A stretch of 64,000 nucleotides of DNA from Methylophilaceae bacterium. Its GTDB lineage: Bacteria; Pseudomonadota; Gammaproteobacteria; Burkholderiales; Methylophilaceae. The stretch spans positions 36,631 to 100,630 of the forward strand of contig JAIYBT010000025.1 in assembly GCA_027488395.1 (NCBI GenBank), in the 5' to 3' direction. The notes under the pieces were generated by a model, which worked only from the letters and a program-made list of their open reading frames with translations, was not told the origin of the DNA and made no database searches. The position numbers were made by a program, and so were the translations under genes. This document shows positions 48,374 through 57,077 of this stretch, in pieces; position 1 is the first letter of the stretch, and each line of letters opens with the position of its first letter.

Positions 48374-49279
48374 ATGAAATTAGCAATGATTGGCTTGGGC
48401 AAAATGGGTGGCAATATGGCCGCACGTTTGCTTCGTAACAAACTCAAAGTCGTAGGCTTTGACTTCAACACCGAATTCGTGAACAAACTGGTCAAAGAAG
48501 AAGGCATGGAAGCCGCCACTTCTGTCGCTGATGCTGTCAGCAAACTTGAAGGCCAAAAAATTGTATGGTTGATGTTGCCAGCGGGCGAAATCACCGAAAA
48601 CCAAATCAAAGACCTCATTCCTCTGTTAAATAAAGGCGATATCATCGTCGACGGTGGTAACTCGAATTACAAACACAGCCAACGTCGTGGCGCCATGTTA
48701 GCCGAGCACGGCCTTGGTTTTATTGACTGTGGCACATCGGGTGGCGTTTGGGGCCTAGAAAACGGTTACTGCTTAATGTACGGTGGTGAAAAGCAATATG
48801 CGGATGTATTGATTCCATTTGTAAAAGCACTTACCCACGAGGATCGTGGTTGGGCACACGTCGGTCCTGTTGGCTCTGGTCATTTCACCAAAATGATTCA
48901 TAACGGGATTGAATACGGCATGATGCAAGCGTTTGCTGAAGGCTTAGACCTTATCAAAGGTAAAGAGGACTTCAACCTTGACTTAGCCCAAATCACCGAA
49001 TTGTGGCGTCATGGCTCTGTCGTCCGTAGCTGGTTGCTTGATTTAACCGCAGATGCGCTGAAACAAGACCAAAACTTAGATGCAATTGCACCATACGTAG
49101 CAGATTCAGGCGAAGGCCGTTGGACCGTAGTTGAAGCGGTGGAACAAGGGGTTGCTGCGCCGGTATTGACGGTTGCACTGCAAGCACGCTTCAGAAGCCA
49201 AGACTCCAAAGGTTATAGCTATAAATTACTTTCGTTGATGCGTAACGCCTTTGGTGGCCACGCAGTTAAAACCAAGTAA
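48374..49279 (+). CDS. gnd: 6-phosphogluconate dehydrogenase, decarboxylating (short form)
   Basis: A 301-residue enzyme that oxidises 6-phosphogluconate to ribulose 5-phosphate and CO2. The dinucleotide fold starts MKLAMIGLGKMGGNMAARLL. The substrate block DGGNSNYKHSQRRG and the catalytic region GPVGSGHFTKMIHNGIEYGMM (Lys and Asn/His residues) are intact. The length is that of the short bacterial and methylotroph Gnd class rather than the 470-residue E. coli form. In RuMP-cycle organisms it serves the formaldehyde-oxidising cycle; that role here is inferred. Confidence 0.95.
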   Translation: MKLAMIGLGKMGGNMAARLLRNKLKVVGFDFNTEFVNKLVKEEGMEAATSVADAVSKLEGQKIVWLMLPAGEITENQIKDLIPLLNKGDIIVDGGNSNYKHSQRRGAMLAEHGLGFIDCGTSGGVWGLENGYCLMYGGEKQYADVLIPFVKALTHEDRGWAHVGPVGSGHFTKMIHNGIEYGMMQAFAEGLDLIKGKEDFNLDLAQITELWRHGSVVRSWLLDLTADALKQDQNLDAIAPYVADSGEGRWTVVEAVEQGVAAPVLTVALQARFRSQDSKGYSYKLLSLMRNAFGGHAVKTK

Positions 49280-49328
49280 GACGGATTCGATGGCTGGCCA
49301 GATTGCGCCACCATCGTTACCAAACGCA

Positions 49329-49350
49329 GGGAAAGGGTGACACCTTTCCC
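49329..49350 (+). other. Intercistronic hairpin between gnd and zwf
   Basis: A perfect 8-bp stem GGGAAAGG / CCTTTCCC with a six-base loop lies 49 bp after gnd and 26 bp before zwf. The following bases (GTTTACATTTTA) form only a broken T run, so it is a weak terminator, attenuator or mRNA-processing hairpin. Confidence 0.6.
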
Positions 49351-49376
49351 GTTTACATTTTACGTTAGGGTGAGAA

Positions 49377-50852
49377 ATGACGAATAAAATTGATCCATGT
49401 ACCTTGGTTTTGTTTGGCGCTAGCGGCAACTTGGCACGTGTGAAACTCTATCCTGGTTTGTTTCGTTTAGATTTACTAGGGCGCTTGCCAGCAGATTTAA
49501 AAATCTTAGGCGTGGGTCGTCAAGTTGTGGACTTAGACGCTTGGCGCGCAGATATCAAAGGCATGTTGGATGCCAAATTTAAAAAAGGCTATGATCAAGC
49601 CGTGTTTGAGCGCTTCATCGCACGCAACTTTTACCAAGCCAATCCACCGACCGACCCCGATGCTTTCAGCAAATTAAAAGATACCCTCAGTAACGACAGT
49701 GTATTCCCGCAAAACTTTGCCTACTTCTTGTCTGTGCGCCCAGTGGATTTTGCACCCGTGGTGGAATCACTTGCGAATGTAGGCCTGACACAAGAAGACA
49801 AGTTTTGGCGTCGTGTGGTGATTGAAAAACCATTTGGTACAGATTTACCGTCGGCCAAGGCGTTACAAGCATCGATTACAAAACACCTTAAAGAAAGCCA
49901 AATTTACCGGATTGATCACTATCTGGGTAAATCTGCTTTACAAAATATTTTATTACAACGCTTTACCAACACTATTTTGGAACCGATTTGGAATAATCAA
50001 TACATTGATCACGTTCAAATCACCAATACCGAAATGTTGGGCGTGGGCGACCGTACCCAATTTTATGACAGCACTGGCGCCTTACGTGACATGTTGCAAA
50101 GCCATATCTTGCAAACATTGGCATTGGCCACCATGGAACTGCCTAAAGATTTAAGTCCTGAAGGCGTGCGTGATGCCAAGATCAAAGTGCTCGAGCAAAT
50201 TCGTCCGATACCAGTCAACGCGCTAGAACAACATGCTTTCCGCGCGCAATATGCGGCAGGTGAAATTCATGGCGAACAAGTGCCAGGTTACTTGGAAGAA
50301 CTAGGCAACCCAGACAGTGTGGTAGAAACCTATGCTGCGCTCAAATTATTTATTGATAACCCACGTTGGCAAGGCGTACCGTTTTATATCCGCACCGCTA
50401 AACGTTTGCATGAAGCAGATACGCGTATTTCAATCCGCTTTAAAAAGGCACCATTGCAAATCAATGCGCAAGACCAAAACTGGTTGATCATCGGCATACA
50501 ACCCCGTGAGTGCATTAAAATGGAAATTCAATCGAAGATTCCAGGGTTGGATATCCAAACCCGTACCATTCAGCTCGATGCGGCAAACCGTTGGGACAAT
50601 GATGATTCAGTCGACGCCTACGAGGCATTGTTGCTCAACTTAATGCAAGGCGATAACTCGAACTACTTGCACATTTCTGAAGCTGAAGCACAATGGCGCT
50701 TGGTGGATCCTGTTGTGAAAGCGTGGGCGGAGGACAAGCGTCCAGTCCATCAATACCCAGCAGGCAGCCGCGATCCTGAAGCATCAAAAGTGATTTTTGA
50801 AGGTGAAGATCAATTTTGGCGCTATAGCATTGAATTAGGTGGCGATCAGTAG
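49377..50852 (+). CDS. zwf: Glucose-6-phosphate 1-dehydrogenase
   Basis: A 491-residue enzyme that oxidises glucose 6-phosphate to 6-phosphogluconolactone. The nucleotide motif is FGASGNLARVKLYPGLF (the usual DLAxRKL is NLARVKL here). The active-site block RIDHYLGK is near residue 180, with EKPFGTD upstream. The length is normal. AGGGTGAG lies just ahead of the ATG. Together with gnd and pgl it completes the oxidative pentose-phosphate branch in one neighbourhood. Confidence 0.96.
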   Translation: MTNKIDPCTLVLFGASGNLARVKLYPGLFRLDLLGRLPADLKILGVGRQVVDLDAWRADIKGMLDAKFKKGYDQAVFERFIARNFYQANPPTDPDAFSKLKDTLSNDSVFPQNFAYFLSVRPVDFAPVVESLANVGLTQEDKFWRRVVIEKPFGTDLPSAKALQASITKHLKESQIYRIDHYLGKSALQNILLQRFTNTILEPIWNNQYIDHVQITNTEMLGVGDRTQFYDSTGALRDMLQSHILQTLALATMELPKDLSPEGVRDAKIKVLEQIRPIPVNALEQHAFRAQYAAGEIHGEQVPGYLEELGNPDSVVETYAALKLFIDNPRWQGVPFYIRTAKRLHEADTRISIRFKKAPLQINAQDQNWLIIGIQPRECIKMEIQSKIPGLDIQTRTIQLDAANRWDNDDSVDAYEALLLNLMQGDNSNYLHISEAEAQWRLVDPVVKAWAEDKRPVHQYPAGSRDPEASKVIFEGEDQFWRYSIELGGDQ

Positions 50853-50966
50853 CGCTTCCTAATGTAACAAGCATCAAGACAGTATTGGGTGGTGCAAGCC
50901 AGGCAATACAGTCACAAAAAATTTGCAAATGCGGCGTGTTTTATTGCTATTATTTGCACTCAAATT

Positions 50967-50993
50967 AAGCGGGGTTAAATCTCCGCTTTTTTC
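50967..50993 (+). terminator. Terminator after zwf
   Basis: A hairpin AAGCGG / CCGCTT with two further weaker pairs and a TTAAAT loop, followed by a T-rich run. It lies about 115 bp after zwf and 45 bp before dcd. Confidence 0.7.
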
Positions 50994-51037
50994 TCTTTAC
51001 AGACCGCGTGCATACACGCCTCAGAATGGAAGACCGA

Positions 51038-51613
51038 ATGAGCATCAAGTCGGACAAATGGATACGTAAAATGGCTGAACAACACGGCATGATTGAGCCG
51101 TTTGAGCCTAACCAAGTGAAAATGAACGCAGAAGGCCAGCGCTTGGTGTCGTATGGCACGTCCAGCTATGGCTATGATATTCGTTGTTCCAAAGAATTTA
51201 AGCTGTTTACTAATCTCAACAGCACCATTGTCGACCCAAAAAACTTTGACCCAAACTCGTTTGTTGAGGTAAATGCCGACTACTGCATTATTCCGCCAAA
51301 CTCATTTGCGCTGGCGCGTACTGTGGAATATTTCCGCATCCCCCGCAATGTATTAACCGTCTGTTTGGGAAAATCCACCTACGCGCGTTGCGGCATTATT
51401 GTCAATGTCACGCCGTTCGAACCAGAATGGGAAGGCTACGTTACCCTTGAATTTAGCAATACCACCCCACTGCCCGCTAAAATTTACGCCAACGAGGGTT
51501 GTGCGCAAGTGTTATTTTTTGAAGCAGATGCAGACGACATTTGCGAGACCAGCTACAAAGACCGCGGTGGCAAATACCAGGGTCAAGTGGGGGTTACCCT
51601 ACCAAAAATTTAA
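51038..51613 (+). CDS. dcd: dCTP deaminase
   Basis: A 191-residue trimeric enzyme that deaminates dCTP to dUTP, feeding dTTP synthesis. It begins [21 protein letters not shown] and has the active-site block [23 protein letters not shown] with the catalytic Glu. The start at 51038 has GGAAG five bases upstream and matches the family N-terminus; the longer frame from 51008 is rejected. It lies 85 bp upstream of the large decarboxylase gene. Confidence 0.96.
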   Translation: MSIKSDKWIRKMAEQHGMIEPFEPNQVKMNAEGQRLVSYGTSSYGYDIRCSKEFKLFTNLNSTIVDPKNFDPNSFVEVNADYCIIPPNSFALARTVEYFRIPRNVLTVCLGKSTYARCGIIVNVTPFEPEWEGYVTLEFSNTTPLPAKIYANEGCAQVLFFEADADDICETSYKDRGGKYQGQVGVTLPKI

Positions 51614-51698
51614 GGGCACCAATCACGGTGTCTATCGATTGCTTTTCCAACGTAGGCTTAATCGGGCTACGTTGCTCCTGTAGTAAAGGATCAGTCCT

Positions 51699-53939
51699 AT
51701 GAAATTTCGCTTCCCTGTCGTCATTATTGATGAAGACTTTCGCTCTGAAAATTCTTCAGGCTTAGGTATCCGTGTATTAGCCAAAGCCATCGAAGAGGAA
51801 GGTGTGGAAGTATTAGGCGTCACCAGCTATGGTGATTTAACTTCGTTTGCGCAACAACAAAGCCGCGCATCGGCCTTTATTTTATCGATTGACGATGAAG
51901 AATTTGTCGAGGAAAAGCCAGAGGCCATAGAGCAATTGCGCAATTTTGTGCAAGAAATTCGCTATCGCAACGAAGAAATACCGATTTTTTTACATGGTGA
52001 AACGCGCACTTCACGACATATTCCTAACGACGTGTTGCGTGAACTGCATGGCTTTATTCACATGAACGAGGACACGCCAGAATTTGTGGCGCGGATGATT
52101 ATTCGTGAAGCAAAAGCCTACTTGGAAAGTCTGCCTCCGCCCTTTTTTAAAGCCCTCACCCACTATGCAGCGGACGGTTCTTATTCTTGGCATTGTCCTG
52201 GCCACTCGGGCGGCGTCGCCTTTTTAAAATCGCCAGTCGGTCAAATGTTTCACCAATTTTTTGGTGAAAATATGTTGCGTGCTGATGTGTGTAACGCCGT
52301 GGACGAATTGGGTCAGTTATTGGACCATACCGGCCCGGTAGCAGCCTCTGAGCGCAATGCCGCCCGTATTTATAACTGTGACCATTTATACTTTGTGACC
52401 AACGGCACTTCGACCTCAAACAAAATGGTCTGGAACAGTACGGTTGCACCCGGTGATGTGGTGGTGGTGGACCGCAACTGTCATAAATCTGTGTTGCATT
52501 CAATTATTATGACTGGTGCCGTACCCGTATTTTTGATGCCGACACGCAATCATTTCGGCATTATTGGACCCATTCCAAAAAGTGAATTTGCTTGGGAAAA
52601 TATTCAGAAAAAAATCGACCGCAATCCGTTTATCACCGATAAACAAGCAAAACCTCGCGTGTTGACGATTACGCAATCGACCTATGATGGCGTGTTGTAT
52701 AACGTTGAAGAAATCAAAGAAATGTTAGATGGCAAGATCGATACCTTGCACTTTGACGAAGCTTGGTTACCGCATGCAACCTTCCACGATTTTTATGGTG
52801 ACTATCATGCGATTGGCGCAGATCGCCCGCGTTGTAAAGAATCCATGGTGTTTTCGACCCAATCGACGCACAAACTATTGGCAGGCTTGAGTCAAGCCTC
52901 ACAGATTTTGGTACAAGACGCAGAAAACAATAAACTTGACCGCGACATTTTTAATGAAGCGTATTTAATGCATACCTCCACCAGCCCACAATACTCGATT
53001 GTTGCAAGTATCGATGTAGCCGCTGCCATGATGGAAGCCCCCGGCGGCACCGCACTGGTAGAAGAATCGCTGATGGAAGCTTTGGATTTCCGACGTGCCA
53101 TGCGCAAGGTCGATGAAGAATGGGGCACCGATTGGTGGTTTAAAGTATGGGGACCAAACGATTTATCTGAAGAAGGCTTAGAAGAGCGCGATGCGTGGAT
53201 GCTAAAAACCAACGAGCGCTGGCACGGCTTTGGTAATCTGGCTGAAGGGTTTAACATGCTGGACCCAATTAAAGCCACCATCATCACGCCTGGCCTCGAT
53301 GTTGAGGGCGATTTTTCTGAGGCATTTGGGATTCCCGCTGCAATTGTGACCAAGTATCTGGCGGAACACGGGGTGATTGTTGAAAAAACCGGTCTCTATT
53401 CGTTTTTTATTATGTTTACCATTGGTATTACCAAGGGGCGTTGGAACACGATGGTGGCAGCGTTGCAACAATTTAAAGACGATTACGATAAAAACCAACC
53501 GCTGTGGAAAGTATTGCCAGAGTTTATACAAAAGCAACCACGTTATGAGCGGGTTGGTTTAAAAGATTTATGTACGCAAATTCATGAAGTATATAAAGCC
53601 AACGATGTGGCTCGTTTAACCACTGAAATGTATCTATCCGACATGGTGCCGGCAATGAAACCCACCGATGCCTATTCTAAAATGGCGCACCGTGAAATTG
53701 AGCGCGTTGCGATTGATGATTTAGAAGGCCGCGTCACTGCCGTCCTACTCACGCCCTACCCTCCCGGCATTCCGTTATTAATTCCAGGTGAACGATTCAA
53801 CCAAGTCATTGTGAATTACCTGAAATTTGCGCGTGAATTTAACGAGAAATTCCCTGGCTTTGAGACAGATAATCACGGCTTGGTCAAACAAGTGGTGGAT
53901 GGCAAATCGGTGTATTACGTGGATTGTGTAAAATCTTAA
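51699..53939 (+). CDS. Orn/Lys/Arg decarboxylase, PLP-dependent (group III)
   Basis: A 746-residue fold-type I decarboxylase. The N-terminal flavodoxin-like wing domain (about residues 1-130) starts FPVVIIDEDFRSENSSGLGI. The PLP core has the catalytic Schiff-base Lys392 in FSTQSTHKLLAGLSQ and LHFDEAW upstream. The C-terminal domain includes LTPYPPGIPLLIPGE. The family makes cadaverine, putrescine or agmatine. Which amino acid is used cannot be read reliably, although the length is nearest to the arginine/lysine type. It stands alone and ends in a strong terminator. Confidence 0.93.
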   Translation: MKFRFPVVIIDEDFRSENSSGLGIRVLAKAIEEEGVEVLGVTSYGDLTSFAQQQSRASAFILSIDDEEFVEEKPEAIEQLRNFVQEIRYRNEEIPIFLHGETRTSRHIPNDVLRELHGFIHMNEDTPEFVARMIIREAKAYLESLPPPFFKALTHYAADGSYSWHCPGHSGGVAFLKSPVGQMFHQFFGENMLRADVCNAVDELGQLLDHTGPVAASERNAARIYNCDHLYFVTNGTSTSNKMVWNSTVAPGDVVVVDRNCHKSVLHSIIMTGAVPVFLMPTRNHFGIIGPIPKSEFAWENIQKKIDRNPFITDKQAKPRVLTITQSTYDGVLYNVEEIKEMLDGKIDTLHFDEAWLPHATFHDFYGDYHAIGADRPRCKESMVFSTQSTHKLLAGLSQASQILVQDAENNKLDRDIFNEAYLMHTSTSPQYSIVASIDVAAAMMEAPGGTALVEESLMEALDFRRAMRKVDEEWGTDWWFKVWGPNDLSEEGLEERDAWMLKTNERWHGFGNLAEGFNMLDPIKATIITPGLDVEGDFSEAFGIPAAIVTKYLAEHGVIVEKTGLYSFFIMFTIGITKGRWNTMVAALQQFKDDYDKNQPLWKVLPEFIQKQPRYERVGLKDLCTQIHEVYKANDVARLTTEMYLSDMVPAMKPTDAYSKMAHREIERVAIDDLEGRVTAVLLTPYPPGIPLLIPGERFNQVIVNYLKFAREFNEKFPGFETDNHGLVKQVVDGKSVYYVDCVKS

Positions 53940-53962
53940 CCAACCTGCGAATGTCGCTTACA

Positions 53963-53996
53963 AAAAAACCGCTTCGTTACTAAGCGGTTTTTTTTC
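53963..53996. terminator. Bidirectional terminator between the decarboxylase gene and folA
   Basis: A hairpin AAAACCGCTT / AAGCGGTTTT with a seven-base loop, flanked by an A run and a T run. It serves the rightward decarboxylase gene and possibly the leftward folA gene. Confidence 0.9.
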
Positions 53997-54033
53997 GTCT
54001 GTGCGCCTAAAAGCGCCGCATGGCGACATCATA

Positions 54034-54546
54034 TTAAACGCGTTTAGAGGACAAGCGCGTATAAACCAAATCATGATAGACCAAGCCTGTGGCCGATACA
54101 TGCGCTTCATCTGTGACTAATTGCCATTGCGCTAAGTCCAAGGCTGGAAAAAAAGCATCGCCTTCTACCTGGGTATGCACGCGGGTGATATAGCATGTAT
54201 TGACGTGCGCTAATCCTAGGGCATACATTTGCGCGCCACCAATCAAAAAAGGCTCGCTATCACCTGCACACTGTGCCAGTGCGGCAGAGAACGTTTGCGC
54301 GGTTTTTGCACCTGGCACGTGATAAGTGGGATCACGGCTTACAATCACCGTGGTACGCCCTGGCAATAACCGCCCCAATGATTCATAGGTTTTTCGCCCC
54401 ATGATCAAGTGATGGCCCATGGTGAGCTGCTTGAAACGCTTGAGGTCCTCTGGCAAATGCCAAGGCAATTGATTGTCACGACCAATCACACCGTGGTCGG
54501 CATGCGCCACAATCAGCGACAACGGAGGGTGCACTAACGAAGACAT
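54034..54546 (-). CDS. folA: Dihydrofolate reductase
   Basis: A 170-residue enzyme that reduces dihydrofolate to tetrahydrofolate with NADPH. Motifs are LIVAHADHGVIGRDNQLPWHLPEDLKRF with the active-site acidic residue, LIMGRKTYESLG, and FLIGGAQMYALGL. The ATG at 54546 is chosen because GAGGG lies eight bases upstream; a GTG six codons earlier overlaps that site. It lies 58 bp downstream of the peroxiredoxin gene on the same strand. Confidence 0.95.
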   Translation of the reverse strand: MSSLVHPPLSLIVAHADHGVIGRDNQLPWHLPEDLKRFKQLTMGHHLIMGRKTYESLGRLLPGRTTVIVSRDPTYHVPGAKTAQTFSAALAQCAGDSEPFLIGGAQMYALGLAHVNTCYITRVHTQVEGDAFFPALDLAQWQLVTDEAHVSATGLVYHDLVYTRLSSKRV

Positions 54547-54604
54547 GGCGATACCCTCACACACATCACAGGCTCAATAGAATGACTTAACTTCAAAAAC
54601 ATCA

Positions 54605-55162
54605 TCATTCCTTTGTACTAGGTTGGGTGGCAGACAGTTGTTGTAAATCACGCAAGATTTCAGCACTGTGGTGCTTGGGATCAACTTCGGTATAACTTTG
54701 CGCAATGCGGCCTTGTGGATCAATCAAATAAGTCACACGTCGCGCAGCTTTAAACACCACCCAATCTAACAGTACGCCATACTTTTCTGCAACTAGACCA
54801 TCCGTGTCGGCCAGCAGCGGAAACTGCAATCCATGTTTATTGGCAAATGATGCGTGACTGGCCACCGTATCGACACTGATGCCGACGACATGGGCACCAA
54901 GTTGAGTGAATTGCGAAATATCGTCACGAAATTGACAAGCCTCTTGGGTACAACCTGGGGTATGGTCTTTCGGATAAAAATACAGTGCCAACCATTGCCC
55001 CTGCCAATCCTTGAGGGCTCGTGATTGGCCTTGGGTATCGAGCAAATTAAAATCGGGCGCGGGACTGCCCACCTTTAAGCGACTGACGGGTTGTTGGTAC
55101 TGGCGATATCCCCACACGGCAATCAAAAGCACCGCAATATAAAAAATAAGCTTAAGCAACAT
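54605..55162 (-). CDS. Membrane-anchored peroxiredoxin of the BCP/PrxQ type
   Basis: A 185-residue peroxidase. An N-terminal hydrophobic segment (residues 3-18, LKLIFYIAVLLIAVWG) would anchor it or act as an uncleaved signal, leaving the domain outside the cytoplasm. The AhpC/TSA core has peroxidatic Cys71 and resolving Cys76 in HTPGCTQEACQFRD, the BCP/PrxQ spacing. Ordinary BCP lacks the anchor. Its source of reducing power in the periplasm would need a membrane thiol donor. It probably precedes folA in one transcript. Confidence 0.9.
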   Translation of the reverse strand: MLLKLIFYIAVLLIAVWGYRQYQQPVSRLKVGSPAPDFNLLDTQGQSRALKDWQGQWLALYFYPKDHTPGCTQEACQFRDDISQFTQLGAHVVGISVDTVASHASFANKHGLQFPLLADTDGLVAEKYGVLLDWVVFKAARRVTYLIDPQGRIAQSYTEVDPKHHSAEILRDLQQLSATQPSTKE

Positions 55163-55233
55163 GCACCCCTATGACGGTGAAATCAATCCTGCATTTTAAC
55201 CGATTCAGGAGAGGACGCTGGTGTAAATATGGC

Positions 55234-56064
55234 CTAAAGCGGTGCACCCACCAAATGTTTTACGCGGGCAGCATCCACGTGTAACAACTGCGCAATATCT
55301 TGATAATCGTCGGGTAAGGCGGCATTGTGCCAACCATCTGCGGAATGTCTGGCTAAATTAACGGCGAGTTGTACATTTTTAACACGCGGCAAATGCAGTT
55401 GCGCTTCATCCATTAAATCGGTGAGTAAACTTGGCAAATTAAACACCTTCACCAATTCAGTTTGTAGAGTTTGTAGCGTAAAGCCTAACACGCTTTGTTG
55501 CGCATGCTTGCTACGTAAGGTGGCATCTGCTTGTTGCCGCTCGGCGATTAAATTCATCTGATCTGGATTAAAACACCACATCAACATTTCAGCAAAATCA
55601 TGTAACGAAGCTGCCACACGTAACTCTTCTGCATGTAAATCTTTAAGATGTGAGGCAAATTCAGCGCAAAAATAACCAGCGCGATGCGCACGAATCATCA
55701 ATTTTAATACATCCATCAGTGCGGTTGCATGCGCATTAAGTACATCTTCAACCAAAGGAGAAAATGGAATACGCTCAAAAAATGTCGCGTTGCCCATCAT
55801 GATAATTGCTTGTTCAACTTGTACGAGATCATGCAATTGCGAACGTGCACGATGGTTGTTGGCGTAGGCTAACACCTTAAACATCATCAAAGGATCGTTG
55901 ATCACCACCCGCGTGATTTGCTTGGCACCGACCTCCTCTTGCCGCTCACGTAAGGCATTGAGCTCCAGCGCGGTCTGTCGCAAAATAGGGATTTCGGCCG
56001 ATGTAAAAAATGCCACCCAATCCACCACTGTGCGTCGGGCTCTTGCTTCTGCTAATGTGACCAT
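55234..56064 (-). CDS. HDOD-domain signalling protein
   Basis: A 276-residue protein with an HDOD domain at about residues 10-205 (FFTSAEIPILRQTALELNAL, VINDPLMMFKVLAYANN). These HD-related domains lack most catalytic residues and act in bacterial signalling, often with c-di-GMP networks. No receiver or GGDEF domain is attached. I place the start at ATG 56064, with AAGGAG seven bases upstream, rather than at 56160. It is divergent from map across about 220 bp. Confidence 0.85.
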   Translation of the reverse strand: MVTLAEARARRTVVDWVAFFTSAEIPILRQTALELNALRERQEEVGAKQITRVVINDPLMMFKVLAYANNHRARSQLHDLVQVEQAIIMMGNATFFERIPFSPLVEDVLNAHATALMDVLKLMIRAHRAGYFCAEFASHLKDLHAEELRVAASLHDFAEMLMWCFNPDQMNLIAERQQADATLRSKHAQQSVLGFTLQTLQTELVKVFNLPSLLTDLMDEAQLHLPRVKNVQLAVNLARHSADGWHNAALPDDYQDIAQLLHVDAARVKHLVGAPL

Positions 56065-56282
56065 GGTCAAACTCCTTAGATTACCTAGTGTATGGTCGAT
56101 GGCTTGCATCATATGCATCAATAAACGTCGCTTTATCGACTTAATCTGCTTTTTCGACAAATCATTAACGGTATTTGTGCCGCATTTCTTTAAGCGAGGC
56201 TGTGCAAAGGCTATGCTAAAATAATGTCATTCAGTTGTTTCAATCATTGAATTTCATTCTCGACTAGACTCCGAAAAGACTT

Positions 56283-57077
56283 ATGGCAATTATTTTGCAC
56301 ACTCCAGTAGACATCGAAAAAATGCGCATCGCAGGCCGTTTGGCGTCAGAGGTGCTGGATTACATTACCCCGTTTGTGGTGGCTGGGGTGACCACCGATG
56401 CGTTGGATAAACTTTGCCATGACTATATTGTGCATACGCAGCAGGCGATTCCAGCACCACTGAACTATGCCCCAGATGGACATACGCCGTATCCAAAATC
56501 GATTTGCACCTCCATTAACCAGCAAATTTGTCACGGTGTGCCAAGTGACAAAGTGCTCAAACATGGCGATATCGTCAACTTAGATATTACGGTGATTAAA
56601 AATGGTTATCACGGTGATACCTCACGCATGTTTATGATTGGTGAAGTCACGCCGCAAGCCAAACGCCTCTGTGATCTTACCTACGAGGCGATGTGGCGTG
56701 GTATTGAAAAAGTGAAACCTGGCAATACCTTGGGTGATATTGGCTATGCCATTCAATCGTTTGCCGAAAAAAATGGCTACAGTGTTGTACGCGAATTTTG
56801 TGGACATGGCATTGGCAAAAAATTTCATTGCGAACCACAAGTATTGCATTATGGCCGCGCTGGCGCTGGCATTAAATTACAAGCAGGCATGATTTTCACC
56901 ATCGAACCGATGATCAACGCTGGCAAACGTGATATTAAATTTATGCCCGATGGTTGGACAGTGGTTACCAAAGACCGTAGCCTGTCCGCACAATGGGAAC
57001 ATACCGTGTTGGTGACCGAAGATGGTTTTGAACTGATGACGGTCTCAGCAGGGACCCCTGCTCCCCCTCAGCATTAA
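56283..57077 (+). CDS. map: Methionine aminopeptidase
   Basis: A 264-residue type I enzyme that removes the initiator Met from nascent proteins. Metal ligands lie in the expected blocks: NLDITVIKNGYHGDTSRMF (two Asp), FCGHGIGKKFH (His), FTIEPMINAG (Glu) and SAQWEHTVLVTEDG (Glu). The length is normal. The stop codon is followed immediately by the glnD start, so the two are translationally coupled, as in many betaproteobacteria. Confidence 0.96.
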   Translation: MAIILHTPVDIEKMRIAGRLASEVLDYITPFVVAGVTTDALDKLCHDYIVHTQQAIPAPLNYAPDGHTPYPKSICTSINQQICHGVPSDKVLKHGDIVNLDITVIKNGYHGDTSRMFMIGEVTPQAKRLCDLTYEAMWRGIEKVKPGNTLGDIGYAIQSFAEKNGYSVVREFCGHGIGKKFHCEPQVLHYGRAGAGIKLQAGMIFTIEPMINAGKRDIKFMPDGWTVVTKDRSLSAQWEHTVLVTEDGFELMTVSAGTPAPPQH

